Part shown: one piece after another, positions 16,784 through 25,076 of the stretch
Layout: every line of letters starts with the position of its first letter
Position numbering within the stretch: position 1 is the first letter of the stretch
Assembly (NCBI GenBank): GCA_964438865.1
Contig: CAYTMI010000002.1
Coordinates: 62,001 to 126,000, forward strand
Direction of reading: 5' to 3'
Source: G016234445 sp964438865
GTDB lineage: Bacteria > Chloroflexota > Dehalococcoidia > Tepidiformales > Tepidiformaceae
DNA length: 64,000 bases
Made by a program: the position numbers and the translations under genes
Notes under the pieces: generated by a model
Databases searched by the model: none
Seen by the model: the letters and a program-made list of their open reading frames with translations, nothing else
Told to the model about the DNA's origin: nothing

Positions 16784-17779
16784 ATGGACCTCGACGAACT
16801 CAACGACAGGCTGATCCCATTCGTCCGAACCCAGACCGGCGACCCGTGGGCGAAGGTCATGAACCTCGAGCCCGGGCCGGGGCACGCCGGGTTCTCCTAC
16901 CTGTTCGACGTCGTCGCCGGCGGAGAGCTGCAGCGCTACTTCCTCCGCCTGCCTCCGCCGAACGTGAAGCTGGAAGGTACCGCGGACGTCCTTCGCCAGG
17001 TCGCATCCCTGAACTCGCTCGAAGGGACCGACGTCCCCCACGCCCGCGTCGTCTGGTCGGGAGACGACCCGCAGTGGTTCGGAAGCCCCTACTTCATCGT
17101 GCCGAGGATCGAAGGCGACGTCCTCCGGGGCGAGTGGCTGGACCGCTTCAACGCGGAACAGCTCCGGGACATGGCGCGCCAGGCGATGACCGCGCTCGCG
17201 GGGATCCACCGCGTGCCGCCGGAGCGCGCGAGCTACCTCGGCGACTTCTGGGGATTCGAGTTCGACGTCTCGCGCTGGGACCGGTTCGCCGAACGGGCGG
17301 CCGACCCCGAACTCCTCGCTCTTCAGCCCGCCGTCCGCGACCGGCTCCTCGCCCAAGCCCCCTCCAGCGCCCGGATCGGGCTGTACCACGGCGACTTTCA
17401 GTGGTCGAACCTGATGTACTCGGCCGAAGGCAGGCTCAGGGCGGTCATCGACTGGGAACTGACCGGCATCGGAGCGTCCCTCAACGACCTCGGCTGGATC
17501 TGCATCTTCAGCGACCCCACCGCCTGGGCACACGAATCCGCCACCGCCGAGGGGAAGCTCCCACACGCCGACGAACTCGAAGCGATGTACCGCGAAGCCT
17601 GGGGGTCCGACCCCGGCGAGACCCGCTGGTTCCGGGCGCTGGCCGCCTACAAGTTCGGCTGCATCACGGGCTTCAACCTGATGCTCCACCGCCGGGGCAA
17701 ACGTCACGACCCGCACTGGGAAATCATCGCCCCGAGCGCCCGGAGCAACATGGAGTACGCGATGGAGATGCTGAAGTAG
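16784..17779 (+). CDS. Aminoglycoside-phosphotransferase-fold kinase
   Basis: 331 residues. APH fold with the Brenner-type catalytic loop YHGDFQWSNLMY and the metal-binding VIDWELTGIG, followed by the usual hydrophobic NDLGWI. The N-terminal lobe is typical of the small-molecule kinases often annotated with acyl-CoA dehydrogenase 10-like proteins. A TAGAAT -10-like element is at 16744-16749. The substrate is unknown; a resistance role is not implied. It is convergent with a second, more distant APH-fold gene at 17783. Confidence 0.85.
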   Translation: MDLDELNDRLIPFVRTQTGDPWAKVMNLEPGPGHAGFSYLFDVVAGGELQRYFLRLPPPNVKLEGTADVLRQVASLNSLEGTDVPHARVVWSGDDPQWFGSPYFIVPRIEGDVLRGEWLDRFNAEQLRDMARQAMTALAGIHRVPPERASYLGDFWGFEFDVSRWDRFAERAADPELLALQPAVRDRLLAQAPSSARIGLYHGDFQWSNLMYSAEGRLRAVIDWELTGIGASLNDLGWICIFSDPTAWAHESATAEGKLPHADELEAMYREAWGSDPGETRWFRALAAYKFGCITGFNLMLHRRGKRHDPHWEIIAPSARSNMEYAMEMLK

Positions 17780-17782
17780 GGG

Positions 17783-18835
17783 TCAGCCGCCCAAGTGGCT
17801 CGCCAGGGTCTCAGCGAGGCTGTCCCGGAATTCCGGGTCAGCAAGGACCGCCATCCGTTCTCGGTCTTCGCCGAAGAAGCGCTCCACCCGCTGGTCGCCT
17901 TCGATGAACCGCACCCGGAGCGCCCATGTGTCGTGGAGCACGCTCTGCCACCACATCTCGACGCCGAGCCGGCATTGTTCCGGGCTCAGGCGGACGTGCC
18001 GGCCGTAAGCCGCGAGGTACGGCGCCAGCGACGGTGTCCCGAGCAAGCCGCAGAAGTCGACCGCGCGCATCAGGCCGAAGACGCGTGGGACCACCGTCCG
18101 TCCTTCCCAGTCCACGACCGCAAGCACCGAACCGTCGTCCGCGAAGATCACGTTGCGCTCGTGGTAGTCGCCATGCGACGGCTGCACCGGGAGCGCGGCG
18201 AAGTCGCTCATGGGCCGGGCGGCGCCACCCTCAAGAAGCCGGAGGCGGAACCTTATCGTCTCCTGGACGCGCACCTGCATTTCCGGCACCGCGGCGTAGT
18301 AGCGGATCAGGTCGTCCACGCGGCTGAGGACGGCGATCGACGCCGCCGTATCCCAGGTGGCGCCGCCGCGGCCAGGACGAAGGGTGGCATCGTGGAAATT
18401 CGCCAGGGCGGTGTCCAACCGGCCGTGCATGTCGCCGAGGCTGGCGGCCGCGGCGGGCCTGACACCGCCGCGCGCCAGCGTGTGCCCCTCGATCCAGGGC
18501 CAGACCGAGAGCAACTGCCCTCCCGAGCCCTGGACGATTGTTCCGTCGCTCGCTGGCAGCGGCGGGTAGACGGGGACCCCGGCCGCACGCACGTGCTCCA
18601 TCATCCGGACCTCGCCCGCGACGGTCTCACGCGTCCGCGTCGGCTTGTGAATGCGGACGAAGCGCGGACCACCCGTGGTCTCGACGCGGTAGTTGTGGTT
18701 GAGCACCGAGTCCGCGACGGGCACCGGTTCGCCCGCCCGGCGCAGGCCGTAGCGCGGGAGGATGTCGTCGATCGCGGCACGGTGCGAAAGAGGCGTGGAC
18801 GGCGGCGAGCCACCGGACGGGATGTCGATGGTCAC
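17783..18835 (-). CDS. APH/homoserine-kinase-type phosphotransferase
   Basis: 350 residues from a GTG overlapping the upstream stop (GTGA). The APH catalytic loop SHGDYHERNVIF and the metal loop AVVDWEGR are present. The N-terminal lobe has VLNHNYRVETTGGPRFVRIHKP, resembling homoserine kinase type II and other SrkA-like kinases. It may phosphorylate a small alcohol or amino sugar. It is translationally coupled to an endonuclease III-family gene, which may only reflect compact packing. Confidence 0.85.
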   Translation of the reverse strand: MTIDIPSGGSPPSTPLSHRAAIDDILPRYGLRRAGEPVPVADSVLNHNYRVETTGGPRFVRIHKPTRTRETVAGEVRMMEHVRAAGVPVYPPLPASDGTIVQGSGGQLLSVWPWIEGHTLARGGVRPAAAASLGDMHGRLDTALANFHDATLRPGRGGATWDTAASIAVLSRVDDLIRYYAAVPEMQVRVQETIRFRLRLLEGGAARPMSDFAALPVQPSHGDYHERNVIFADDGSVLAVVDWEGRTVVPRVFGLMRAVDFCGLLGTPSLAPYLAAYGRHVRLSPEQCRLGVEMWWQSVLHDTWALRVRFIEGDQRVERFFGEDRERMAVLADPEFRDSLAETLASHLGG

Positions 18836-19521
18836 GGGGCGCCCTCCACGGTGTCTCGCCCGGGGCATCGCTCCGCCAGAAGACATTCCCCGCAGCGGGG
18901 ACGTTGCTTCCGGCAGAGGTGTTTCGCGTGCATCACGATCAACGCGTGATAGCGTGCCCAGAGGTCGCGGTCCGGTTCAAGGGCGGCCACGAAGAAGCGC
19001 TGCCATTCCTCGTAGTCGGCCGTGTGGGCCGGGCCGACGCCAAGGCGGGCGAATGTCCGCTGGGTGTAGGCGTCGATGACGAAGGCCGGCTGGCGCGCCG
19101 CGTACACCACGATCGCGTCGGCAGTCTCCGGCCCGATCCCCCAGGTCGCCAGCAGATGCTCCCTGAGATCACGAACGGGGAGGGCAAGCAGCCGCTCCAG
19201 CGAGCCGTGGCCCTCCGCCAGCACGAGGAACGCTTCGAGTTTCTTCGCCTTCTGGCGGTACTGCCCGCTGGGACGGACAAGTTCTTCCAGCCGCCCCGGC
19301 GGCAGCGCTGCCATCGTGCCGGGTTCGAGCGCCCCTGCTTCGCGCAACAACGCGAGCGCGCCTTCGACGTTCGTCCAGGCGGTGTTCTGGACGAGGATGG
19401 CACCGACGCACACCTCGAAGGGGTCCGCGTCCGGCCACCAGTGCCAACCCCGGGGCGCATGCATCGCGTCCAGCCGGCGGTAGATCTCCATCAGCCCGGT
19501 GGTGTGCTCGTTCGTGTTCAT
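18832..19521 (-). CDS. Endonuclease III-family DNA glycosylase with [4Fe-4S] cluster (MagIII-like)
   Basis: 229 residues. HhH-GPD fold: FEVCVGAILVQNTAWTNVE, YRQKAKKL, the helix-hairpin-helix WGIGPETADAIVVYA and VIDAYTQRTF with the catalytic-type aspartate. The lysine of bifunctional endonuclease III (GVGRKTA) is replaced by glutamate, so a monofunctional glycosylase is likely. This is as in 3-methyladenine glycosylase III relatives. The C-terminus has the C-x6-C-x2-C-x5-C iron-sulfur pattern. It starts at 19521, overlapping the EamA gene stop (ATGA), and ends overlapping the kinase start. Confidence 0.9.
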   Translation of the reverse strand: MNTNEHTTGLMEIYRRLDAMHAPRGWHWWPDADPFEVCVGAILVQNTAWTNVEGALALLREAGALEPGTMAALPPGRLEELVRPSGQYRQKAKKLEAFLVLAEGHGSLERLLALPVRDLREHLLATWGIGPETADAIVVYAARQPAFVIDAYTQRTFARLGVGPAHTADYEEWQRFFVAALEPDRDLWARYHALIVMHAKHLCRKQRPRCGECLLAERCPGRDTVEGAP

Positions 19522-20468
19522 GCTTCGGAATGCAGTGCCTGGGCTTCGAACGCTGCCGTGGCGGGCCGGCGCCGCTCCGTCACCAGCGTGCGTCCACCGA
19601 CCGCCGCCACGATCACGGCTCCACCAGCGACAGCCCACCAGCCCGGGGTCTCGCCGAGGAAGGCGAACACCCAGATCGGGTTCAGCACGGGTTCGAGCAT
19701 ACCGATCAGCGCCGCTTCGAGGGCGTGGACCCGGATGATCCCGAAGGTGAAGACGACGTACGCCAGGCCGATCTGGCAGACCCCAAGGAAGACGAGAGCG
19801 GCCATGTCGCCCACTCCCGGGGTGAAGGCGCCCTCCCCTCGTACGGCGTTGACCGCGACCATCGCCACCACCAGCAGCAGGTTCCCGTAGACCATCGCCG
19901 TCGGCCTCGTTTTCGGCCCGCAAGCTGGCAGCCGGAGCATCACCAGGAAGACTGCGAACGCTGCCCCCGAGGTGACCGCGAACAGGTTCCCGGTGACGTC
20001 CTCGGTGCGCAGGCGGCCGACGAAGAAGAGGGCCATACCCGCGAAGGCGGCGACGAGGGTCGCGATGTCCAGCCTCGTCGCGCGCTCGCGAAGGATGAAG
20101 TGCCCGAGCAGGAGCACGTAGAACGGGGCGGTGTACTGCAGGAAGATGGCGTTCGCGGCGGTCGTGAGCCGGGTCGCCATCACGAAGAACACCAGCATCG
20201 CCGCGTAGCTCACCGCCAGCCCCAGGGTCAGCCATCCCGCCCGCCAGGGAACCACCCAGCCCGGCCGCATCAGCGCGGCGATGGTCAACGCCGCAAAGAC
20301 CGAGCGCCACATCGTGATCCCGAATGCGTCGAGGTCGACCCATTTGATCAGCAGCCCGCCGGAACTCCAGAGCACGGCAGCGAGCGTGACCGCCAGCAGC
20401 CCCTGGCGGTGGGGTTCCAGCGACAGGAAGAGGGCGCGGTGCGACCGCCCGGCGGCTGCGATTTCCAT
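19518..20468 (-). CDS. EamA-family (DMT) transporter
   Basis: About 316 residues with ten predicted membrane spans in two EamA repeats, the drug/metabolite transporter layout. Typical phrases are LWSSGGLLIKW near the start, FLQYTAPFYVLLLGHFILRER at the end of repeat 1, and LEAALIGMLEPVLNPIW with FLGETPG in repeat 2. It probably exports amino acids or other metabolites. The start may be the ATG at 20468 or a GTG at 20483; neither has a strong ribosome site. Its stop overlaps the glycosylase start. Confidence 0.87.
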   Translation of the reverse strand: MEIAAAGRSHRALFLSLEPHRQGLLAVTLAAVLWSSGGLLIKWVDLDAFGITMWRSVFAALTIAALMRPGWVVPWRAGWLTLGLAVSYAAMLVFFVMATRLTTAANAIFLQYTAPFYVLLLGHFILRERATRLDIATLVAAFAGMALFFVGRLRTEDVTGNLFAVTSGAAFAVFLVMLRLPACGPKTRPTAMVYGNLLLVVAMVAVNAVRGEGAFTPGVGDMAALVFLGVCQIGLAYVVFTFGIIRVHALEAALIGMLEPVLNPIWVFAFLGETPGWWAVAGGAVIVAAVGGRTLVTERRRPATAAFEAQALHSEA

Positions 20469-20519
20469 CCGCCAAGGGTACACCGGCAGGAGCTTGCGTC
20501 TCGCCGGGCAGGGGCGGGC

Positions 20520-20735
20520 TTAGTCGTCTGGGGTGCTGCGCGGCGCTCCGGGCTCGTCCGGGAACTTGTGTTCGAGCCAGAACAGCGCAATGCCCAGGAC
20601 AATCCCGCCAACGGCCCCGATCACGACGCCGAGGATCACCTTGTCGGCGTCGAACCGCACGAACAGGTAGGCGACGAAGGTGATGACGAAGCCGATCAGG
20701 AAGTACGTGAGTTGCCTGCGGACAAACCTTCTCAT
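20520..20735 (-). CDS. Small two-span membrane protein
   Basis: 71 residues: a basic N-terminus, a hydrophobic span at about 10-27, a second at about 33-52, and an acidic, proline-containing tail. I do not recognise the family. Its ATG overlaps the stop of the DUF402 gene upstream (ATGA), so it is likely co-translated with it. Confidence 0.7.
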   Translation of the reverse strand: MRRFVRRQLTYFLIGFVITFVAYLFVRFDADKVILGVVIGAVGGIVLGIALFWLEHKFPDEPGAPRSTPDD

Positions 20736-21322
20736 TGGGCGGGAGTATCAGGCGACACGGGTGCGTTGTAAAGCTGTGCCGGGTCCCCGAAGCCCAGTTT
20801 CGCCTCAAGCGCCTCGGCTTCGTCGATGACGTGGCGGTAGCGGCTGAACACCGCCTGTGCCGCCCGCCGGCTGCGCTCGATGTCAGCGCGCGGCAGCTTC
20901 CCCGCGGCCACCAGTGCGTCGAACTCGTCGCGGTCCTCTTCGATGATTTCGCCGCCGGGAAGGATCCACCAGTCGAGGATCACGTCCCGGTAGCTCACCA
21001 CCTCCGGCCCCAGCGACACGTCGGCCACGGCATCGAAACGGTGGGCGATGATCGAGCCGTCAGCGCGCTTCATCCGGTAGAGGTTGTAGGGGCGGCGCTT
21101 CCAGAAGTAACCGTAGGAGATGGAGCCGGGAGGGATGACGACCGGCAGGCCCGTGATTGTGCCGCCCCGGGCCATCACAAACGCCACCACGGCAAGCCCC
21201 GGCTCCAGGTGCAGGAGTGTGCAGGGATACTCCCGCACCGTCCCGTCCGGCTTCAGTTTGCGTTCGACCACGGGGTGGCCGGTCGCGGCCGGGTTGCGCC
21301 CGGGAGTATGCTGGCTATCCAT
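20732..21322 (-). CDS. DUF402 / FomD-like nucleotidyl hydrolase
   Basis: 196 residues. The DUF402 fold is recognisable by GYFWKRRPYNLYRM, then FDAVADVSLGPEVVSYRDVILDWW and ILPGGEIIEEDRDEFDAL. The aspartates and glutamates in these blocks are the metal-binding residues in FomD and nucleoside tri/diphosphatase relatives. It probably hydrolyses a phosphate bond in a nucleotide or nucleotide conjugate. The ATG at 21322 is chosen; a TTG one codon earlier is also possible. It diverges from the enoyl-CoA hydratase gene. Confidence 0.8.
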   Translation of the reverse strand: MDSQHTPGRNPAATGHPVVERKLKPDGTVREYPCTLLHLEPGLAVVAFVMARGGTITGLPVVIPPGSISYGYFWKRRPYNLYRMKRADGSIIAHRFDAVADVSLGPEVVSYRDVILDWWILPGGEIIEEDRDEFDALVAAGKLPRADIERSRRAAQAVFSRYRHVIDEAEALEAKLGFGDPAQLYNAPVSPDTPAQ

Positions 21323-21352
21323 CAAGGACTCACACCCAGAGGAGAATCAGGC

Positions 21353-22138
21353 ATGGCCGGCCTCACCTTCGAGAACATCATCTACGAAAAGAAGGGGGCG
21401 GTCGCCGTCCTCACGATCAACCGCGAAAAGGCGCTCAACGCCATCAACGCCCAGACCTCCCGCGAGATGCAAACCGCGTGGGAAGACTTCCGCGACGACG
21501 ACGCCCTCCGCGTGGCGATCCTGACCGGGGTGGGCGAAAAGTCGTTCTCCACGGGCATGGACCTCGTCGCGACGGCGCAGGGCGAGAACCAGTTCGCCGG
21601 GCGCCCGGCCCCCTTCGGCGGCTTCACCAAGCGGATGCCGATCTACAAACCGATCATCGCCGCGATCAACGGGTACTGCCTGGCGGGCGGCATGGAGCTC
21701 GCGCTTGCCTGCGACATCCGCATTTGCACGCCCGAAGCCCGCTTTGGCCTGCCCGAGGTGCGATGGGCGATCATGCCGGGGGCCGGCGGGACGCAGCGCA
21801 TGCCCCGCGCCATCCCCCAGGCATGGGCGAACTACCTGATCCTGACGGCCGAACAGATTGACGCCGAGACGGCGCGCGGCATCGGCCTCGTTTCCCACAT
21901 CGTCCCGCGAGAAGAACTGCTGGACCGCGCAATGCAGATCGCGGCCGTCATCTGCGAACGGGGACCACTGGCGGTCCGGGCGGCCAAGGAGGCTATCCAG
22001 CGCGGGATGGACATGCCGCTCGAACACGGCCTTGCCTACGAAGACCTCGTTCTCGGACGGCTGATGGCCACGGAAGACGCGAAAGAGGGACCGCGGGCAT
22101 TCGCCGAAAAGCGCAAGCCCGAATACAAGGGCCGGTGA
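21353..22138 (+). CDS. Enoyl-CoA hydratase/isomerase (crotonase family)
   Basis: 261 residues from the ATG at 21353, with AGGAGA upstream. Crotonase signatures: AVLTINREKALNAINAQT, KSFSTGMDLVA (first oxyanion-hole region), AINGYCLAGGMELALACDIRI, and FGLPEVRWAIMPGAGGTQRMPRAIP. The two glutamates used for hydration map to GMELAL-adjacent and LPEVRW positions; the second is present in LPEV. It probably hydrates a 2-enoyl-CoA in beta-oxidation or a related pathway. It stands alone, divergent from DUF402. Confidence 0.9.
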   Translation: MAGLTFENIIYEKKGAVAVLTINREKALNAINAQTSREMQTAWEDFRDDDALRVAILTGVGEKSFSTGMDLVATAQGENQFAGRPAPFGGFTKRMPIYKPIIAAINGYCLAGGMELALACDIRICTPEARFGLPEVRWAIMPGAGGTQRMPRAIPQAWANYLILTAEQIDAETARGIGLVSHIVPREELLDRAMQIAAVICERGPLAVRAAKEAIQRGMDMPLEHGLAYEDLVLGRLMATEDAKEGPRAFAEKRKPEYKGR

Positions 22139-22154
22139 ACTTCGTACTCGCACC

Positions 22155-23510
22155 ATGAGAGGTTGGCTGGCAGCGGGAGCGGCGTTGTCCGCTGTCCTCG
22201 TCGCCGCCTGTGGCGGGGCGTCGCCTGAAGGCACAATCCCCCAGGTCACGGAAGCCCGGGCCGAACGCCTTCTCATCGACGGAGCGCCCGCTGTCGCCAG
22301 CACCGTCGACGTCCGCTTCGCCACAGAGTTCACCCTGGCCGACACCAGGATCCCCCTGGCTTCTCACTTCGAACTCGAGATCCCCCTCACCAGTAGCCCG
22401 GGAGCGCGGACCGAACGGACGCTCGTCCAAACTGCGACGGCCGCCGAAGACGGGCTGAGCATCCGGCTTGAAGTCGCAGCGGTCGTCCCGGCCGGGGCGA
22501 CCCTGCACATCGCCCGGAAGGCCTTCCGCGCGGGCGAACCGGGCGACCTTACCGCGGCCATCACCGGCGACCTCACTCCCGAAGTAGCGATCCTCGCCAG
22601 CAAGGCGCTTGCCGTGGGCCGGGACGACATCCTCGCCCCACCCGAGGTCGCCGCGCCCACACCGGATGACGACGACCCGGCGGCGATGCGGACAGCGCTG
22701 GAACGGCACCTGGTCGACCGCGGCTCGGAGGCGGAAACGGTGCGACGGGCGCTCGAACGCTTCGACGCCATACCGGCTGCAATCGTCCCGGCGCCGAAGC
22801 TGCGCGCCGCATTCGCGGCCCTCACGGGTACGTTCGCCGAGCCGGCCCTCGATTCGCTGTTCACCGAACAGAACTGTTCGCTCAAGCCCGCCGCCGCCAT
22901 CCTCTTCCAGCCCCCGCCGGATCAGCCGGAGCTCTTCGCCCGCGCCACCCGCGACCGCCAGGGCCGCCGTGTCATCTCCGTGAACCCGGAACTGAAAGGC
23001 GACCGGATCGAGCATCTCATGCCGATCCTCGCGCACGAAGCCATCCACTGCGACCGAGATGACAGCCCCGCCGAGGAGATCGCGGCGACCGCGTTTGATA
23101 CGTTCCTCTACATCCAGCTGGTAGCGGCAATCCCGGAGGTTGCGACGGCGGGCACACCCCTGGCCAGAGACCTGAACGTTGACGCCATCGCGATGATCAA
23201 CAGCGGCAGGATGGTTCCGGAGTCGACGGGAATCCTCCGAAGCCCGGGCGTGACGCGGGCGCTGCCGGGGACGACGTCCACGTTTGCGTCCTTTGCAGAC
23301 CTCGTCGCGGCAGCCTACCCGGGCCTCCAGGGGCAGTCTCCATCGGAGGCACTGGCAGAGGCTTATGTTGCGCGCCTTGCGGCCGTCGCCGGGATGCAGC
23401 CGGGATCTGCATTCGACCTGAAATACCTGGACGAACTGGTCGGGCGGGCGACGGCCCCGGGCCTCCTGGCGGCCGCGCTCTTCGTTTTCGAGATGGAACC
23501 CCTCAGGTGA
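22155..23510 (+). CDS. Predicted zinc-metalloprotease-like lipoprotein
   Basis: 451 residues that I cannot place in a named family. It begins with a lipoprotein signal peptide ending VLVAAC at residue 19, followed by Ala/Gly linker. The N-terminal third looks beta-rich with Thr/Val repeats and the aspartate-rich stretch PTPDDDDPA near 173. The C-terminal half is helical and contains HEAIH at residues 294-298 followed by DRDDSPAEE. This is an HExxH zincin helix with acidic residues 9-10 positions later, suitable as a third ligand. It would act outside the cell, tethered to the membrane. Its stop overlaps the convergent response regulator stop by eight bases. Confidence 0.7.
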   Translation: MRGWLAAGAALSAVLVAACGGASPEGTIPQVTEARAERLLIDGAPAVASTVDVRFATEFTLADTRIPLASHFELEIPLTSSPGARTERTLVQTATAAEDGLSIRLEVAAVVPAGATLHIARKAFRAGEPGDLTAAITGDLTPEVAILASKALAVGRDDILAPPEVAAPTPDDDDPAAMRTALERHLVDRGSEAETVRRALERFDAIPAAIVPAPKLRAAFAALTGTFAEPALDSLFTEQNCSLKPAAAILFQPPPDQPELFARATRDRQGRRVISVNPELKGDRIEHLMPILAHEAIHCDRDDSPAEEIAATAFDTFLYIQLVAAIPEVATAGTPLARDLNVDAIAMINSGRMVPESTGILRSPGVTRALPGTTSTFASFADLVAAAYPGLQGQSPSEALAEAYVARLAAVAGMQPGSAFDLKYLDELVGRATAPGLLAAALFVFEMEPLR

Positions 23511-23895
23511 GTTCCTGGCTGACCGCCCCGGCCGGCTCGTTGAGAATGCTGGCGACAAGGTCGAGGAAGTCGTCCGCGGCGAACGGTTTCTGCACGAACC
23601 TGGTGAGCGGTGTCCTCGCGGCGAATTCGGCAGGGCCTTCGGGGCTATAGCCGCTGATCAGCAAGACCGGCAACGCGGGGAATTCCCTGGCCATCCAGCG
23701 CCGAAGTTCGATGCCGCTTTCGCCCGGCATGACGATGTCGCTGACCACGAGCTCCGGCTGGTTCGCGTCCAGCACGCGGCGGGCCTCGATCGCGTTGGCG
23801 GCGAGGAGGATGGTGTGGCCCTGGGTACGCAGCAGCCGCGCCAACATCACGCGCACAGGCTCGTCGTCGTCCACCACGAGGATCAGGGCAGCCAA
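23503..23895 (-). CDS. Stand-alone response regulator receiver (CheY-like)
   Basis: 130 residues from a TTG start at 23895 with AGGAG seven bases upstream; longer in-frame starts lack a ribosome site. The receiver fold is complete: acidic pair VVDDDEPV near residues 7-14, phosphoacceptor in LVVSDIVMPGESGIEL, Ser/Thr in LLISGYSP, and lysine in FVQKPFAADDFL. No output domain. The cognate kinase is not nearby; the kinase at 37725 already has its own partner. Confidence 0.9.
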   Translation of the reverse strand: MAALILVVDDDEPVRVMLARLLRTQGHTILLAANAIEARRVLDANQPELVVSDIVMPGESGIELRRWMAREFPALPVLLISGYSPEGPAEFAARTPLTRFVQKPFAADDFLDLVASILNEPAGAVSQELT

Positions 23896-23995
23896 ATCGC
23901 AAACTCCTGAGTTTGCCCTACGGTGGGCAGGGAGCCGAATCGACCGCACTGCCCCGAAGACCGCGTACACGTCGATTCTAAGGCAATTCTCGTCA

Positions 23996-24046
23996 TGGGT
24001 TCAGCAAAGTCGTATCAGGGGAATCCCCTAGGTAATCGTGAACCCA
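23996..24046. repeat. Nested perfect palindromes in a divergent intergenic region
   Basis: TGGGTTCA at 23996-24003 pairs with TGAACCCA at 24039-24046. Between them, AGGGG-AAT-CCCCT forms a second palindrome. The element lies about 100 bases upstream of the response regulator and 75 upstream of the membrane protein at 24121. It may be a regulator binding site or a structured RNA element; I do not recognise it. Confidence 0.4.
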
Positions 24047-24120
24047 CCGGGGCCCTGCTGGCCAGTTTCCCCAACGGGCGATTGCGAACTATCATCGGTG
24101 GGCTTACCCGGGGGAGACCC

Positions 24121-24594
24121 ATGCGATTCCTTGGCACCGTCCTTGCCGCCGCGCTGCTCCTGGTGCTCGTCTACCTCTTCGCCGGCTGGATGGTGGACGG
24201 CTACTTCGGCGGGAACATTGTCCCCGACGGGGCGGTGCCCGACGCCTGGGCCGCCCCCAACAGCTGGGGCGAATGGCGCGACATCACCTTCGTCTTCATG
24301 TCGTTCTTCTGGCTCCTCTCCGGCCTGATGTTGCTGGCCGTGCTCACCGCGGTGCTACTCCTCGTCATTACCATCCGCCGGATGCTGCGCGAAAACGTCA
24401 CTCCCGCCGTCGATTCGCTCAAGGAATCCCTCGACCAGATCAAGGGGACCGCGGAATTCGCCGGCGAAACGGTGGTCTCACCGATCATTCGCGTCTACTC
24501 GGTCGTAAAGGGCGTCCGGGCCGGGGTCAGCGCCGTGACGTCCCTCCCGGACTTCGTGCGCGGGCGTAAGAAAAAGAAGGGGCGGAAGAAGTGA
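24121..24594 (+). CDS. Two-span membrane protein of unknown function
   Basis: 157 residues from the ATG at 24121, chosen for GGGGAGA upstream. There is one span at about 4-24, an extracellular loop rich in Trp and acidic residues, and a second span at about 58-85. A cytoplasmic amphipathic segment follows (RRMLRENVTPAVDSLKESLDQIKGTAEF) with coiled-coil character, and a very basic tail RGRKKKKGRKK. No named family recognised. Its stop overlaps the next small gene (GTGA). Confidence 0.75.
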   Translation: MRFLGTVLAAALLLVLVYLFAGWMVDGYFGGNIVPDGAVPDAWAAPNSWGEWRDITFVFMSFFWLLSGLMLLAVLTAVLLLVITIRRMLRENVTPAVDSLKESLDQIKGTAEFAGETVVSPIIRVYSVVKGVRAGVSAVTSLPDFVRGRKKKKGRKK

Positions 24595-24887
24595 GCGGGG
24601 CATCTGACGGCCCCGAACGCCGCAAGCCCACTGACGACGCTCCCCAGCGAGAGCGCCAGCTTCCCGCTTCCCGTCCGCTAGCGGGCCCGCGCCCGCCAGC
24701 CACGCAAGCCGGCCCCTCCCCACGGCCTGATCCCGAAACCGACTGGCTGACGGCCGTCTTCCTCGGCATCCGCGACACCGCGAAGGCGATGCTCGAAGCC
24801 GGCCGCAAGGGCGCCCACGACGCCTACGACGAAGGCTGGGAGCGGTTCGAGGCGAAGACGAAGCACCGCCGCCGCAAGGACAGCTGA
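24591..24887 (+). CDS. Small hydrophilic protein, function unknown
   Basis: 98 residues, with no signal peptide or membrane span. The N-terminal half is Pro/Arg-rich and probably disordered; the C-terminal half (TAVFLGIRDTAKAMLEAGRKGAHDAYDEGWERFEAKT) is helical with a basic end. The GTG start overlaps the stop of the membrane protein upstream, suggesting that the two products work together. I do not recognise a family. Confidence 0.65.
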   Translation: MSGASDGPERRKPTDDAPQRERQLPASRPLAGPRPPATQAGPSPRPDPETDWLTAVFLGIRDTAKAMLEAGRKGAHDAYDEGWERFEAKTKHRRRKDS

Positions 24888-24937
24888 CCCGCGAGCCTGC
24901 AACGCCCCATCTTGGTACGATCTCCCGTGGCCCGTAC

Positions 24938-25027
24938 GGAGAGGTGCTGGAGTGGCCGATCAGGCACGCCTGGAAAGCGTGTAGGGGTGCAAGTCCCTCG
25001 TGGGTTCGAATCCCACCCTCTCCGCCA
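24938..25027 (+). tRNA. tRNA-Ser(GGA)
   Basis: A 90-nt class II tRNA. The acceptor stem GGAGAGG (24938-24944) pairs with CCTCTCC (25017-25023). The anticodon stem-loop is CACGC-CTGGAAA-GCGTG with anticodon GGA at 24972-24974. A long variable arm follows, the T-loop reads GTTCGAATC, and the 3' CCA is encoded (25025-25027). A TACGAT -10-like box lies 16 bases upstream. It reads UCC and UCU serine codons. Confidence 0.97.
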
Positions 25028-25076
25028 GCACCCCCCCTTCCCGCCCCGCCGATGCACCACTTGAGGAGCCGTCGCC

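Noticed and set aside
16784..18835. Aminoglycoside resistance from the APH-fold genes
   Set aside because: The fold is shared by many small-molecule kinases, and the sequences resemble ACAD10-like and homoserine-kinase-like branches rather than known resistance enzymes.
18832..20808. A 658-codon minus-strand open frame that looks like a fusion of a membrane region and the DNA glycosylase
   Set aside because: Only the last 229 codons match a protein family. The earlier part is antisense-type low-complexity sequence lying over the EamA gene, which is clearly coding in another frame.
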